A DNA stretch of 64,000 nt, from assembly GCF_023277925.1 (NCBI RefSeq), contig NZ_CP063832.1, forward strand, positions 3,594,501 to 3,658,500, read 5' to 3'. The position numbers and the translations under genes are program-made. Below are positions 8,768 to 17,696 of this stretch, one piece after another. Each line of letters begins with the position of its first letter. Position 1 is the stretch's first letter. The stretch is from Pseudomonas entomophila. Lineage in GTDB: Bacteria > Pseudomonadota > Gammaproteobacteria > Pseudomonadales > Pseudomonadaceae. The notes under the pieces were generated by a model, which did no database searches, was not told where the DNA came from, and was given only the letters and a program-made list of their open reading frames with translations.

Positions 8768-9373
8768 TCAAAAATCGAAGAACACCGTCTCCCCTTCTCC
8801 CTGAATACGGATATCGAACCGATACGCCGTCTTCCCATCCACCTCGCAACGCTTGGCGATCAACGTCTGACGCCGTTGCGGCTGCTCGATCAGATTGAGC
8901 ACCGGGCATTTGGCGTTGGCCTCGGCCTCGTCTTCGAAATACAAGCGCGTGTGCAGGTGGAGGTTGATGCCCCGGGCAAACAGGCTGATGTTGATATGCG
9001 GCGCCATGGGCACGCCCGCGGCGCTGTTGACCACGCCCGGCTTGACCGTGTGCAGGGTCCATTCACCGGCATCGAACGTCGTGGCGGTGCGGCCGAAGCT
9101 GTTGAACAGGTTCTCCTGGTTGTAGTCGTCCTGGTACAGGCCCTTGGCATCGGCCTGCCAGATTTCCAGGAACGAGTCGCGCACCAGGTGGCCGTTACCG
9201 TCGTACACCTGGCCGATCAACAGGATGTGTTCGCCGGGAGCATCAGCCTTGGCCAGGCGATTCCAGATTTCCTGGTCGCGGGTGGGGTTGCCGGCCGCTT
9301 CCAGGGCGAGGCCGATGTGTACGTAGGGGCCAGCGGTCTGCGAGGGGGTTTCCGGCAGCAGTTCGATAGGCAT
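8768..9373 (-). CDS. pcaG: Protocatechuate 3,4-dioxygenase alpha subunit
   Basis: Alpha subunit of the intradiol dioxygenase that opens protocatechuate to beta-carboxy-cis,cis-muconate in the beta-ketoadipate pathway. The 201-residue product (MPIELLPETPSQTAGPYVHIG) is the family length. It has the intradiol fold but not the Tyr/Tyr/His/His iron site, as expected for the alpha chain. The ATG at 9373 is preceded by GAGGAGTAC. The gene starts 11 bases after pcaH ends, so pcaHG is an operon. No other pca genes are nearby, as is usual for P. putida. Confidence 0.95.
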   Translation of the reverse strand: MPIELLPETPSQTAGPYVHIGLALEAAGNPTRDQEIWNRLAKADAPGEHILLIGQVYDGNGHLVRDSFLEIWQADAKGLYQDDYNQENLFNSFGRTATTFDAGEWTLHTVKPGVVNSAAGVPMAPHINISLFARGINLHLHTRLYFEDEAEANAKCPVLNLIEQPQRRQTLIAKRCEVDGKTAYRFDIRIQGEGETVFFDF

Positions 9374-9384
9374 GGCGGTACTCC

Positions 9385-10104
9385 TCAGCGGTTTTCGAAG
9401 TGGGTCTGGCGCTGGCCGCGCAGGACGATGTCGAAGCGGTAAGCCAGGCAATCCATGGGGTTGGCATGGCTCATGTCGAGCTTGGCGATCAGCCGCTCGA
9501 CCGCATCCGGGTTGGCGATCGACTTGACGATCGGACACATCGGGATCAGCGGATCACCCTCGAAGTACAGCTGGGTGATCAACTTGGTCGCGATCGACGG
9601 GCCGCTGACGGAGAAGTGGATATGGGCCGGGCGCCAGTCGTTGGGGCCGTTGCGCCAAGGGTACGGGCCGGGCTTGATGGTGCGGAAGCTGTAGTAGCCG
9701 TCGCGATCGGTCAGGCAACGGCCGACCCCGCCGAAGTTGGGGTCGAGCGGCGCCAGGTAGCGGTCGTTCTTGTGCCGGTAGCGGCCACCGGCGTTGGCCT
9801 GCCACATCTCCACCAGCGTATTGGGCACCGGCTTGCCGTACTGGTCGATCACCCGGCCGGCAACAATGATGCGCTCGCCGATCGGCAGGCCACCGTTGTT
9901 GAAGTTCAGCAGCAGGTCGTGGTCATGCTCGCCGAAGCGCAGGTGGGAAAAGTCCGGGCCGGTGGTTTCACTGATCGACTGCGGGATGCTGACCAGGGCC
10001 TGGCGCGGAGAACGCGCCACCGAGGTCTTGTAGTCGGGAGTAAGGGCCTTGGGGTGCCAGTTGCGATCACGGATCACGAAGCGGCTGGTGTCCTGGGCGG
10101 GCAT
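9385..10104 (-). CDS. pcaH: Protocatechuate 3,4-dioxygenase beta subunit
   Basis: Catalytic iron-bearing subunit of protocatechuate 3,4-dioxygenase. The 239-residue protein shows the Fe(III) ligands: Y109 (GGRYRHKND), Y148 (GPYPW), H161 and H163 (RPAHIHF), which correspond to Y108, Y147, H160 and H162 of the P. putida enzyme after loss of Met1. Upstream is a 199-base gap shared with ypfJ, holding a perfect ATAACC-N4-GGTTAT palindrome about 100 bases from the start, suggesting LysR-type (PcaQ-like) activation. Confidence 0.96.
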   Translation of the reverse strand: MPAQDTSRFVIRDRNWHPKALTPDYKTSVARSPRQALVSIPQSISETTGPDFSHLRFGEHDHDLLLNFNNGGLPIGERIIVAGRVIDQYGKPVPNTLVEMWQANAGGRYRHKNDRYLAPLDPNFGGVGRCLTDRDGYYSFRTIKPGPYPWRNGPNDWRPAHIHFSVSGPSIATKLITQLYFEGDPLIPMCPIVKSIANPDAVERLIAKLDMSHANPMDCLAYRFDIVLRGQRQTHFENR

Positions 10105-10206
10105 GCCGATGTCCTCTCTTGGAATTGTCGAACGCCTGGGCGTGGCAGGCGGACTTGCAGTTTCCGACAGGCTCGTGGTGATGAATATTGAATTTCAGGG
10201 TCACAG

Positions 10207-10226
10207 GCATAACCATTTGGTTATGC
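10207..10226. promoter_or_regulatory. PcaQ-like palindrome upstream of pcaHG
   Basis: GCATAACCATTTGGTTATGC is an 8-base perfect inverted repeat around ATTT. Its core ATAACC-N4-GGTTAT closely matches the motif ATAACC-N4-GGTTAA known for PcaQ, a LysR-type activator of protocatechuate genes in rhizobia. The site centre is about 112 bases upstream of the pcaH ATG and about 87 bases before ypfJ. No regulator gene of this type lies in the window, so control by a PcaQ homologue is inferred. Confidence 0.55.
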
Positions 10227-10303
10227 ATAGTCATGCAAGGCACCCGCCTGTGCGGCGCTGGGCTAATCTTTGACTTCATGTTTCACAAACCGGAGAGCAG
10301 TAC

Positions 10304-11191
10304 ATGGAATGGCGAAAAGGTCGACGCAGCGACAACGTGGTCGATGCCCGCGGCGAAGGGGGTGGCGGCGGCGGGATGCGCTTCGGTGGTGGCAAAGGCC
10401 TGGGGCTGGGCGCCATCCTGCTGATCGTCGGTATTGGCTGGTTGACCGGGCAGGACCCGCTGCAGATCCTTGGCCAACTGGCCGGGCAGATGGAACAGCA
10501 ACAGACCGCGCCAGCCAATGTAGGCAACAAGGCGCCACCGGCCAACGATGAACAGGCCGAGTTCGTCGCCTCGATCCTCGGCGACACCGAGGATACCTGG
10601 AAAGCCCTGTTCGCCCAGGCCGGCAAGCAATACCGTGACCCGAAGCTGGTGCTGTTCAGCGGCCAGGTCAATTCCGCTTGCGGCTTCGCCTCATCGGCGG
10701 TCGGGCCGTTCTATTGCCCGGGCGACCAACGCGTGTACCTGGACATGACCTTCTTCCGCGAAATGGAAACCCGCTTCCGTGCTGCGGGCGACTTCGCCCA
10801 GGCCTATGTGATCGCCCATGAGATCGGCCACCACGTGCAGACGTTGCTCGGGGTTTCGGCCAAGGTCGACGCCGCTCGACGCAATGGCCAGCGCATGGAA
10901 GGTGACAATGGTTTGCTGGTACGCCAGGAGCTGCAGGCCGACTGCCTGGCCGGGGTGTGGGCCTACCAGGCGCAAAAGCGCTTGAACTGGCTCGAGCCCG
11001 GGGATGTGGAAGAGGCACTCAATGCCGCCAACGCCATTGGCGACGATCGCTTGCAGCAGCAGGGCCAGGGCCGCGTGGTGCCAGACTCGTTCACCCATGG
11101 CACCTCGCAGCAGCGGGTGCACTGGTTCAAGGCCGGGTTCTCCAGTGGCGACCTGAATCAGTGCGACACGTTCAGCGCGCGTAGCCTTTGA
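10304..11191 (+). CDS. ypfJ: YpfJ-family neutral zinc metallopeptidase
   Basis: A 295-residue membrane-anchored putative metallopeptidase (zinc_metallopeptidase family). The N-terminus (MEWRKGRRSDNVVDARG with a Gly-rich stretch) is the family signature, followed by one membrane helix (about 36-52). The catalytic domain carries HEIGH at residues 172-176, and the later ELQADCLAGVWA block supplies the third metal ligand. The substrate is unknown in all homologues. It ends eight bases before a REP. Divergent from pcaH. Confidence 0.88.
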   Translation: MEWRKGRRSDNVVDARGEGGGGGGMRFGGGKGLGLGAILLIVGIGWLTGQDPLQILGQLAGQMEQQQTAPANVGNKAPPANDEQAEFVASILGDTEDTWKALFAQAGKQYRDPKLVLFSGQVNSACGFASSAVGPFYCPGDQRVYLDMTFFREMETRFRAAGDFAQAYVIAHEIGHHVQTLLGVSAKVDAARRNGQRMEGDNGLLVRQELQADCLAGVWAYQAQKRLNWLEPGDVEEALNAANAIGDDRLQQQGQGRVVPDSFTHGTSQQRVHWFKAGFSSGDLNQCDTFSARSL

Positions 11192-11199
11192 GGTCCGCA

Positions 11200-11243
11200 G
11201 GGCCGCTTCGCGGCCCATTCGCGGGTGAACCCGCTCCTACAGG
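11200..11243. repeat. REP element after ypfJ
   Basis: Hairpin GGGCCGC-TTC-GCGGCCC (11200-11216) plus a CGCGGGTGAACCCGCTCC unit ending CTACAGG. Same composite layout as the element after rlmG. Confidence 0.75.
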
Positions 11244-11265
11244 CCCTGTGTTGCTGCAATAGCCG

Positions 11266-12186
11266 CTACTTGCACATTTCTTCCTTCAACCCCGCTGGCT
11301 GCTCCGGTGCCTTGCGCCACTGCGGCAAACCGATGAGCACCACCGCACCGATGATCACCGCCATCGCCACGCACTCCTCGGCGCCAATCTGCTCACCGGC
11401 GAAGACAATCCCCAGCAGCACCGCCACGGCCGGGTTGACGTAGGCGTAGCTGGTGGCCGCCGCTGGGCGCACGTGCTTGAGCAAGTACATGTAGGCGCTG
11501 AACGCCAGAATCGAACCGAAGAACACCAGATAGGCCAACGCCCCCCAACCCGCGGCGGTGGGCATCTGCGTCATGCGCTCACCGCTCAGGGCGCTGGCGA
11601 TCAGCAACACCACGCCACCGACCAGCATCTCGGCAGCACTGGCCATGGCCCCCTGGGGCAGGGGCAAGTTCTTGCTCCACACCGAGCCAAAAGCCCAGGC
11701 CGCCGCCGCGAACAGGATCAACGCCGCGCCCATGGGGCTGGCCTGCAGGTTCGACCCCATGTTCAACATGCCGATGCCGACCAACCCAAGGGCGATCCCC
11801 GCCCATTCCAGGCGCGAGTTGCGGTGGCCGAACATCAACCCGAATACCAAGGTGAACAGTGGCACGGTCGCCACCGCCAGGGCCGCCACGCCCGAGGCCA
11901 CCCCCGCGTGCTCGGCCAGGGTCACGCCACCGTTGCCGCAGCTGAGCAGCAAAAAGCCGATCGCCCCCGCCGCCCGCCATTGCGGCCAAGTCGGTGCTGG
12001 CACGCCGCGCCAGCGCAGGAAGCCGTACAGCAAGCAGCCCGCGATGACGAAGCGCACGCCGGCCATCAGCATCGGCGGCCACGACTCCACACCGATGCGG
12101 ATGACCAGGTAGGTCGAACCCCAGACCAGGTACAGGGCAAGGAAGGCACCGACAAGCAACAGCGGGAAACGACGGGAGGCAGACAT
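11266..12186 (-). CDS. EamA-family (DMT) metabolite exporter
   Basis: A 306-residue inner-membrane protein with ten predicted helices forming two EamA repeats. The start LVGAFLALYLVWGSTYLVIR is the classic EamA N-terminus (YedA/RhaT group). Such proteins usually export amino acids or related metabolites, but the substrate is not visible. It is divergent from an AsnC-type regulator 154 bases away, with inverted CGGGTGA / TCACCCG sites between them, which suggests that regulator controls it. Confidence 0.85.
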   Translation of the reverse strand: MSASRRFPLLLVGAFLALYLVWGSTYLVIRIGVESWPPMLMAGVRFVIAGCLLYGFLRWRGVPAPTWPQWRAAGAIGFLLLSCGNGGVTLAEHAGVASGVAALAVATVPLFTLVFGLMFGHRNSRLEWAGIALGLVGIGMLNMGSNLQASPMGAALILFAAAAWAFGSVWSKNLPLPQGAMASAAEMLVGGVVLLIASALSGERMTQMPTAAGWGALAYLVFFGSILAFSAYMYLLKHVRPAAATSYAYVNPAVAVLLGIVFAGEQIGAEECVAMAVIIGAVVLIGLPQWRKAPEQPAGLKEEMCK

Positions 12187-12210
12187 GGTGTTGGGCTCGA
12201 AATCCGTTTA

Positions 12211-12275
12211 CGGGTGACCTAGTTTAAGAAGGGCACCCGGCAAACATAAGTTACAAAACACGTTTAAATCACCCG
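12211..12275. promoter_or_regulatory. Putative operator region between DMT exporter and AsnC regulator
   Basis: CGGGTGA (12211-12217) and TCACCCG (12269-12275) form an inverted pair, and a further CACCCGG occurs at 12234. The spacing of 58 bases is compatible with multimeric Lrp/AsnC binding, but a function is inferred only from position. Confidence 0.3.
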
Positions 12276-12340
12276 AACACTTTGCTATGAACGGTTATTC
12301 ACGCCTCTTACCGTCGATTGCAAAGCCACCAGGAAACACC

Positions 12341-12799
12341 ATGGACAAATACGACCGCATGCTGCTCGCCGCCTTGCTGGAAAACGGTAGAGCCACCTAC
12401 GCCCAACTGGCGCGCCAGGTGAATCTCTCAGCCCCCGCAGTGGCAGAGCGAGTGGCCAAGCTCGAAGCCAGCGGAGTGATCAGTGGCTACACGGCCAAGG
12501 TCGACCTGGAGAAGATCGGCCTGCCGATCCAGTGCGTGATCGAGTTGCGCCTGGCCAGCCATGGCAACCAGCAGGCCTACGACGCCCTGACCCGCATCCC
12601 CGAACTGATCGAATGCCACCGGGTCACCGGCGACCCCTGCGTGATCATGCAGGCGGCGGTGGCGTCGATGGGCGAGCTGGAGGCGCTGATCAACCGGGTG
12701 TCGCAGCTGGGGTTCAGCAAGACCTCGATCGTGCTATCCAGCGCAGTGGAGCGTCGGGTGCCGCTGGCACACCTCGAAGCCACCCCCAAAAAACCCTGA
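12341..12799 (+). CDS. Lrp/AsnC-family transcriptional regulator
   Basis: A 152-residue regulator: an N-terminal helix-turn-helix (RATYAQLARQVNLSAPAVAERVAKLEASGVI, about residues 18-48) and a C-terminal RAM ligand-binding domain (about 65-140). The ATG at 12341 (MDKYDRMLLAAL) has AGGAA about six bases upstream and gives the usual family length; a start at 12287 would add 18 atypical residues. Divergent from the DMT exporter, which is its most likely target. Ligand unknown. Confidence 0.85.
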   Translation: MDKYDRMLLAALLENGRATYAQLARQVNLSAPAVAERVAKLEASGVISGYTAKVDLEKIGLPIQCVIELRLASHGNQQAYDALTRIPELIECHRVTGDPCVIMQAAVASMGELEALINRVSQLGFSKTSIVLSSAVERRVPLAHLEATPKKP

Positions 12800-12811
12800 C
12801 ACCGCGCCCCC

Positions 12812-12900
12812 GTAGGAGCCAGCCTTGCTGGCGAACGCAAGGCAACGCCTTGTCGGGGTTTCCCCACTTGCCGCGGTTCGCCAGCAAGGCTGGCTCCTAC
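12812..12900. repeat. Perfect inverted REP pair
   Basis: A 24-base arm starting GTAGGAGCCAGCC (12812-12835) is repeated exactly as its reverse complement at 12877-12900, with a 41-base spacer. It fills the gap between the convergent AsnC and NYN genes and could act as a bidirectional transcription or mRNA-stability barrier. Confidence 0.85.
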
Positions 12901-12908
12901 AAGGCACG

Positions 12909-13388
12909 TCAGTGGCGCAGGAGCAGCTTGCCCTCGATCGGTACATAACGACTGGCCGAGCGAATCAACGACAGCGCCGTGAGCCCCGGCACGCCATACA
13001 CCACGGTCTCGACCCCATGACGTTTGGCCGCCCGCTCCAGCAACAAGTCGAAATCGCCATCACCCGAGGCCAGCACCACCTGGTCGACCCGCTCCGCCGC
13101 TTCGATTACATCGAGGGTGATGCCCACATCCCAGTCGCCTTTGGCCGAGCCATCGGCGCGCTGGATGTAAGGCTTGAGGCGCACCTCGAAACCGAGGTTA
13201 CGCAGGATCTGCTGGAACTGTTGCTGCTTGCTGTCGCCGCGGTCGATCGCATAAGCCACCGCCTCGACGATCTGGCCTTCGCGGCTGACTTCGGCCCACA
13301 GCGTGGCGTAGTTGAAGTGGCAACCGTGGGCCTGGCGCACGGTGTAGTAGAGGTTCTGCACATCGGCGAACAGCGCGATCTTCTTCAA
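12909..13388 (-). CDS. NYN-domain (LabA/DUF88-like) putative ribonuclease
   Basis: A 159-residue single-domain PIN-like protein. Conserved acidic residues expected for a metal-dependent nuclease are present: D9 (LFADVQN), D85/D87 (GDWDVGI) and D110/D112 (ASGDGDFD). The first available start is TTG at 13388 (MKKIALFADVQN), preceded by a GAGG about ten bases away; the core begins at residue 3, so a later start would remove a catalytic residue. Cellular RNA target unknown. It is convergent with the AsnC gene across a REP pair. Confidence 0.82.
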   Translation of the reverse strand: MKKIALFADVQNLYYTVRQAHGCHFNYATLWAEVSREGQIVEAVAYAIDRGDSKQQQFQQILRNLGFEVRLKPYIQRADGSAKGDWDVGITLDVIEAAERVDQVVLASGDGDFDLLLERAAKRHGVETVVYGVPGLTALSLIRSASRYVPIEGKLLLRH

Positions 13389-13481
13389 GCCTGGGGACCT
13401 CGTCGAGTCTTCTAGGGGGCCAATGCCGCAGCCCTTCGTGACACGACACGCCCCCGGATGCCCGAGAGTATGCCAGAGCCC

Positions 13482-14228
13482 TCAGACGAAGGTGTCGTCG
13501 TCCGAGAAGAAGCCGCCATCGTCGTTGCCATAGTCAGTGTCGGCATATCCACCCTGGTCGTTGCCCCAACCGCTGTTGTCGGCCACCTGACGTTGGCTGT
13601 CCTGGTCATTCCAGCCGCCATGGTCGCTGGCCGGGGCCGGCTCCTCCTTGATCACCTCGACGATCTGCTCAGGCTGCGAATTGTGGTTGAACAGGCTGCT
13701 GATGCCTTGGGCCAGCAACACGCCGCCGGCAACACCGGCAGCGGTCTGCATGGCGCCACCGAGAAAACTGCTGGCACCGCTGCGGGCGGGTGCTGGCGCC
13801 GCGCCGAAACCGGGCTGGGACTGGGGCTGGGCCTGCGCATAGCCTTGTGGCGCAGGCTCGCGCCAGCCACCGCCGGACGATGGCGGCGGCGCGACCGAAC
13901 GCTGCGGCTCTGGCGCCGGGTTGCGGGCACCTGCGCCGAAGAGGCTGGAGAGGAAACCGCCACTGCTGCTGCTCGAGCGGGCCGCCTCAAGCTGCGCGCG
14001 GGCCTGCTTCAGGTCGGCCTCCAACTGCTTGTTCTGCTCGTCCAGGCGCTTGATCGCCGCGTCCTGCACCAGGATCGCCTGGGCCATGTAGTACGGCGCC
14101 GCCGGTTGTTGGCGCAGGCGTTCCTCGATATGCGCCTGGGCCTGGGCATCACGCGGCTGGGCCGGATTCTCGGCTTGCTTGAGACGGCTGAACAGGCCGT
14201 CGATCAGGGTTTGTTCTTCAGTGTTCAT
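13482..14228 (-). CDS. DUF2076 domain protein
   Basis: A 248-residue protein. The N-terminal part (MNTEEQTLIDGLFSRLKQAE, to about residue 90) is the DUF2076 core and ends in a coiled coil (KRLDEQNKQLEADLKQARAQ). The middle is rich in Pro, Gly, Gln and Ala, and the C-terminus is acidic (DTDYGNDDGGFFSDDDTFV). A hydrophobic stretch around residues 180-200 (MQTAAGVAGGVLLAQGISSL) could be a membrane or glycine-zipper segment. Such proteins are called putative periplasmic ligand-binding sensors; no biochemical role is visible here. Confidence 0.78.
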   Translation of the reverse strand: MNTEEQTLIDGLFSRLKQAENPAQPRDAQAQAHIEERLRQQPAAPYYMAQAILVQDAAIKRLDEQNKQLEADLKQARAQLEAARSSSSSGGFLSSLFGAGARNPAPEPQRSVAPPPSSGGGWREPAPQGYAQAQPQSQPGFGAAPAPARSGASSFLGGAMQTAAGVAGGVLLAQGISSLFNHNSQPEQIVEVIKEEPAPASDHGGWNDQDSQRQVADNSGWGNDQGGYADTDYGNDDGGFFSDDDTFV

Positions 14229-14385
14229 CAGGGCAACCTCGTGCGCGGAACAGGACTTCGGACAGCGTCAAAGATGGGGGGCCGGGCGCCGCGATTCAAT
14301 TAACGGGGCCATGAAACTTTTTTCAGCAAGCGGGCGGTCTGGGCTAAAGTGATGCCCTGCTTTTTCTGCCATGCGATGTTGACCG

Positions 14386-15042
14386 ATGAATCCGCTGAGC
14401 GTTCTGCGCGACTCCCTGTACTTCTTCCGCCGTCACCTGACGAGCATCCTCCAGCTGTGCCTGCCATTGGTGGTACTGGAGGCCCTGGGCACCCAACTCC
14501 TCTACAACCAGCTGGGCGAACAGGCCTCCCCCGCCTTTGGCATGCTGGTCAGCCTGCTGTTCTACCCGCTGTACAGCGCCGCGCTGATCCTCTACCTCGA
14601 CACCCGCAGCAACGGCCAGATGATCGCCAAGCGCGACCTGTTCGCCCGCGCCGTGCAACTGTGGCCGGCTTTGGCCCTGCTGATCCTGATCAGTTCGCTG
14701 CTGATCATGGCAGGCCTGGCGCTGTTCATCTTCCCAGGTGTGTGGATCATGGTGAACCTGGTGTTCGCCGAGTACCTGCTAGTGCTGCGCGGCCTGCCGG
14801 TGATCGAGTCGATGCGCACCAGCGCGCGCATGACCACCGGGCACTTTCTGCGCATCATGGTCTGCATGCTCTCGGTACTGGCCCCGCTGTGGCTGATCGA
14901 TGGCCTGCTACTGACCGCCTTCCCCGAACCTCAACCGGCTGTACAGCTGGTGCTGGACAGCCTGAGCGGTTTCCTCCAGCTGTTCAGCACCGTGGTGCTG
15001 TATCGCCTGTTCATGCTGCTGGAAGGCGAAGCCGGCGCCTGA
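14386..15042 (+). CDS. YciC-family (UPF0259) membrane protein
   Basis: A 218-residue inner-membrane protein with about six helices, resembling E. coli YciC from its start (MNPLSVLRDSLYFFRRHL). Known homologues are multi-pass proteins of unknown function, with some linked to envelope homeostasis. No good Shine-Dalgarno is visible before the ATG. Convergent with hrpB, whose stop lies only six bases away. Confidence 0.8.
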   Translation: MNPLSVLRDSLYFFRRHLTSILQLCLPLVVLEALGTQLLYNQLGEQASPAFGMLVSLLFYPLYSAALILYLDTRSNGQMIAKRDLFARAVQLWPALALLILISSLLIMAGLALFIFPGVWIMVNLVFAEYLLVLRGLPVIESMRTSARMTTGHFLRIMVCMLSVLAPLWLIDGLLLTAFPEPQPAVQLVLDSLSGFLQLFSTVVLYRLFMLLEGEAGA

Positions 15043-15048
15043 CCAAGG

Positions 15049-17577
15049 TCAGGTGCCCCTCGGCTTGGCCCGCGCCGTGGCCTCGGCCACCAGCGGGTCA
15101 TCCGGCCAGTAGTGCTTGGGGTAACGCCCCTTCAAATCCTTCTTCACCTCGGCGTACGTCGTGCGCCAGAAGTTGGCCAGGTCCTGGGTGACCTGCACGG
15201 GGCGGCGCGCCGGCGACAGCAGGTGCAGCTTGACCTGCTGGCGGCCATTGGCGATGCGCGGCGTATCAGCCAGGCCAAACAGCTCCTGCAGGCGTACCGC
15301 GAGGATCGGCGGCTGTTCACTGTAGTCCAGGCGGATGCTGGAGCCTGACGGCACCGCCAGGTGCGAGGGGGCGAGCTCCTCCAGGCGCTGGGGCAGCGGC
15401 CAGGGCAACAGGTTGCGCAAGAGCGACGGCAGGTCCAGCGACGCGAAATGGCTCAACCGCGAAACCTTGCCCAGGTAGGGCTGCAGCCAGTCTTCCAGAC
15501 TGGCCAGCAACGCTTCGTCGCCCAGGTCCGGCCATTCGCTCGTGCCCTGCTGCTGTAGGTCGAGCTGGCGCAACAGGGCGACACGGGCCTGCCACTGGCG
15601 CAGTTCGGGGGTCCAAGTCAGCAGGTTCAGGCCCTTGCGCCGCACCAGGCCCAGCAGCGCCTTCGCGCGGGCTTCGTCATCCAGGCCAGCCAAGGGTTCG
15701 CGGCCGAGCACCAGTTCGCCAACTTTGCGCTGGCGTTCGGCGCGCAGTACCTGCTCACGGTCGTCCCAGTCGAGCAGGTCAAGGCATTCGACCTGCTCGG
15801 CCAGCACGTCTTCGAACAGACGCGGATCGAAGTCGGCGGCCAGGTAGATACGCTCCTCGCGCTGGCCCTGGCGGCTGCCCAAATCGGCGATCACCAGCCA
15901 GGGGCATTTCATCAACGCATCGACTTCGCTGAACATCGCCGCGCGACCGTTGGCCAGGCGGTATTCGGCGCCACCTTCGCGGCGTTGCTGGGCCACGCGG
16001 TCCGGGTAGGCCAGGGCCAGCAGCGCCCCCAGCCAGCGCGGGTGGTCGGGGTCGGCCACCGCCGTGCGCGGTTTGCCGCGCAGTTGCCCGCGATACTGGC
16101 GCGCCAGCTGGCGAGCGCGCTGCACGCCGCCCTGGCCGCCACGGCTGGCACGCGTCTCACCGCTGAGCAAAGCCAGGCGGGTGTGCAAGTCGGCACCACC
16201 GCCACGCAGGATATCGCGCTCACCGAGCAAGGCCGCCACGTCGCAGGCCATGTCGGCCAACCCCAGGTCCTGGCCACGCAGCAGCAGGTGGGCGATACGC
16301 GGGTGCGCAGGCAAGCCGGCCATGGCTTGGCCATGGTCGTTCAGATTGTCTCGGCTGCCGGGTTTGAAGGCGCCGAGCCGCGCCAGCAGGTCCTTGGCCT
16401 GGGCGTAGGCGGCGGCCGGTGGCTGGTCGAGCCAGCTCAACTGCTCCGGCGGCACGCCCCAGCGCGCCAGTTGCAAGGCCAGGCCGGCCAGGTCGGCCTG
16501 GAGAATCTCGGCACTGCCGTGGGCCGCCAGCTGGTCATGTTGCGCCTCTGACCACAGCCGGTAGCACACGCCCGGCTCCAGGCGCCCTGCCCGGCCGGCG
16601 CGCTGAGTGGCGCTGGCACGGGAGATGCGCTGGGTGTCCAGGCGGGTCATGCCGCTGCCCGGGTCGAAGCGTGGTACCCGGGCCAGACCTGCGTCAATCA
16701 CTACGCGCACACCGTCAATGGTCAGGCTGGTCTCGGCGATGTTGGTGGCCAGCACGACTTTACGCTGGCCCTTGGGCGCAGGCTCGATGGCCGCGCGCTG
16801 GGCATTCAGGTCGAGCTCGCCGTGCAACGGGCAGAGCAGGATGCCGGGGCGATCGCCCAAAGCCTCCTGCAAGGACTGGTGAACACGGCGAATCTCGGCC
16901 TGACCGGGCAGGAACACCAACAAGCTGCCACTTTCCTCCGCCAGCGCTTGCAGCACGCAATCGACCACCCGCGGCTCGATGAATTCGCCAGGCTGGAATG
17001 GCCGGCTCCAGCGGATATCCACCGGGTACATGCGCCCCTGGCTGCTGACTACCGGCGCCTCATCGAGCAGCCGTGAAAGGCGCTCGCCTTCCAGCGTCGC
17101 TGACATCAGCAGAATCTTCAGTGGCGGCTCGTCGCGCAGCAGCGCGCGGCCATTCAGGCTCAGTGCCAGGGCCAAGTCGGCGTCCAGGCTGCGCTCGTGG
17201 AATTCGTCGAAGATCAACAGCCCTACGCCTTCCAGCGCTGGGTCGGCCTGCAAGCGTCGAGTGAGGATGCCCTCGGTCACCACTTCGATGCGGGTATTCG
17301 GCCCGACCTTGCTGTCCAGGCGAATGCGATAACCGACCGTGCCACCTACCTGCTCCCCCAGTTCGCTCGCCAGCCGCTCGGCCGCGGCGCGCGCGGCCAG
17401 GCGGCGCGGTTCGAGCATGAGGATGGTCTGGCCGGCGAGCCACGGCTCCTCCAGCAAGGCCAGGGGCACGCGGGTGGTCTTGCCGGCGCCGGGCGGCGCC
17501 TCGAGCACCGCCTCGTCACGCAGGCACAGGGCCTGGCGCAGTTCGGGCAGTACTGCATCGATCGGTAATGAATTCAT
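15049..17577 (-). CDS. hrpB: ATP-dependent helicase HrpB
   Basis: An 842-residue DExH-box helicase. Visible are Walker A (PPGAGKTTRVPLALL, residues 28-42), the DEFHERSLDADLAL box II, SATLEG (motif III), TNIAETSLTIDGV (motif V) and QRAGRAGR (motif VI), followed by the HA2 domain and the HrpB-specific C-terminal domain. Homologues are RNA-helicase-like; in some Gram-negatives HrpB affects mRNA processing and virulence. Length and the C-terminal domain separate it from the larger HrpA. Confidence 0.93.
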   Translation of the reverse strand: MNSLPIDAVLPELRQALCLRDEAVLEAPPGAGKTTRVPLALLEEPWLAGQTILMLEPRRLAARAAAERLASELGEQVGGTVGYRIRLDSKVGPNTRIEVVTEGILTRRLQADPALEGVGLLIFDEFHERSLDADLALALSLNGRALLRDEPPLKILLMSATLEGERLSRLLDEAPVVSSQGRMYPVDIRWSRPFQPGEFIEPRVVDCVLQALAEESGSLLVFLPGQAEIRRVHQSLQEALGDRPGILLCPLHGELDLNAQRAAIEPAPKGQRKVVLATNIAETSLTIDGVRVVIDAGLARVPRFDPGSGMTRLDTQRISRASATQRAGRAGRLEPGVCYRLWSEAQHDQLAAHGSAEILQADLAGLALQLARWGVPPEQLSWLDQPPAAAYAQAKDLLARLGAFKPGSRDNLNDHGQAMAGLPAHPRIAHLLLRGQDLGLADMACDVAALLGERDILRGGGADLHTRLALLSGETRASRGGQGGVQRARQLARQYRGQLRGKPRTAVADPDHPRWLGALLALAYPDRVAQQRREGGAEYRLANGRAAMFSEVDALMKCPWLVIADLGSRQGQREERIYLAADFDPRLFEDVLAEQVECLDLLDWDDREQVLRAERQRKVGELVLGREPLAGLDDEARAKALLGLVRRKGLNLLTWTPELRQWQARVALLRQLDLQQQGTSEWPDLGDEALLASLEDWLQPYLGKVSRLSHFASLDLPSLLRNLLPWPLPQRLEELAPSHLAVPSGSSIRLDYSEQPPILAVRLQELFGLADTPRIANGRQQVKLHLLSPARRPVQVTQDLANFWRTTYAEVKKDLKGRYPKHYWPDDPLVAEATARAKPRGT

Positions 17578-17696
17578 GGTGGTCCTCGAACAATCGTCCG
17601 AGTATAACGGCGAACCGAGCCTGCCCTATCATGGTCTTAGCTTCAGGCGTTGGCGCGAGCCTTCGCCCCTGTAGTGCCTACTTTCCGGAGATTCAC

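Noticed and set aside
12287..12340. Earlier start for the AsnC regulator
   Set aside because: The extra 18 residues do not fit the family and the ATG at 12341 has a better ribosome binding site.
12812..12900. Possible CRISPR or transposon end from 24-base perfect inverted repeats
   Set aside because: Only two copies, inverted, and the same sequence family recurs as REP elements throughout the window; no transposase or cas gene is present.
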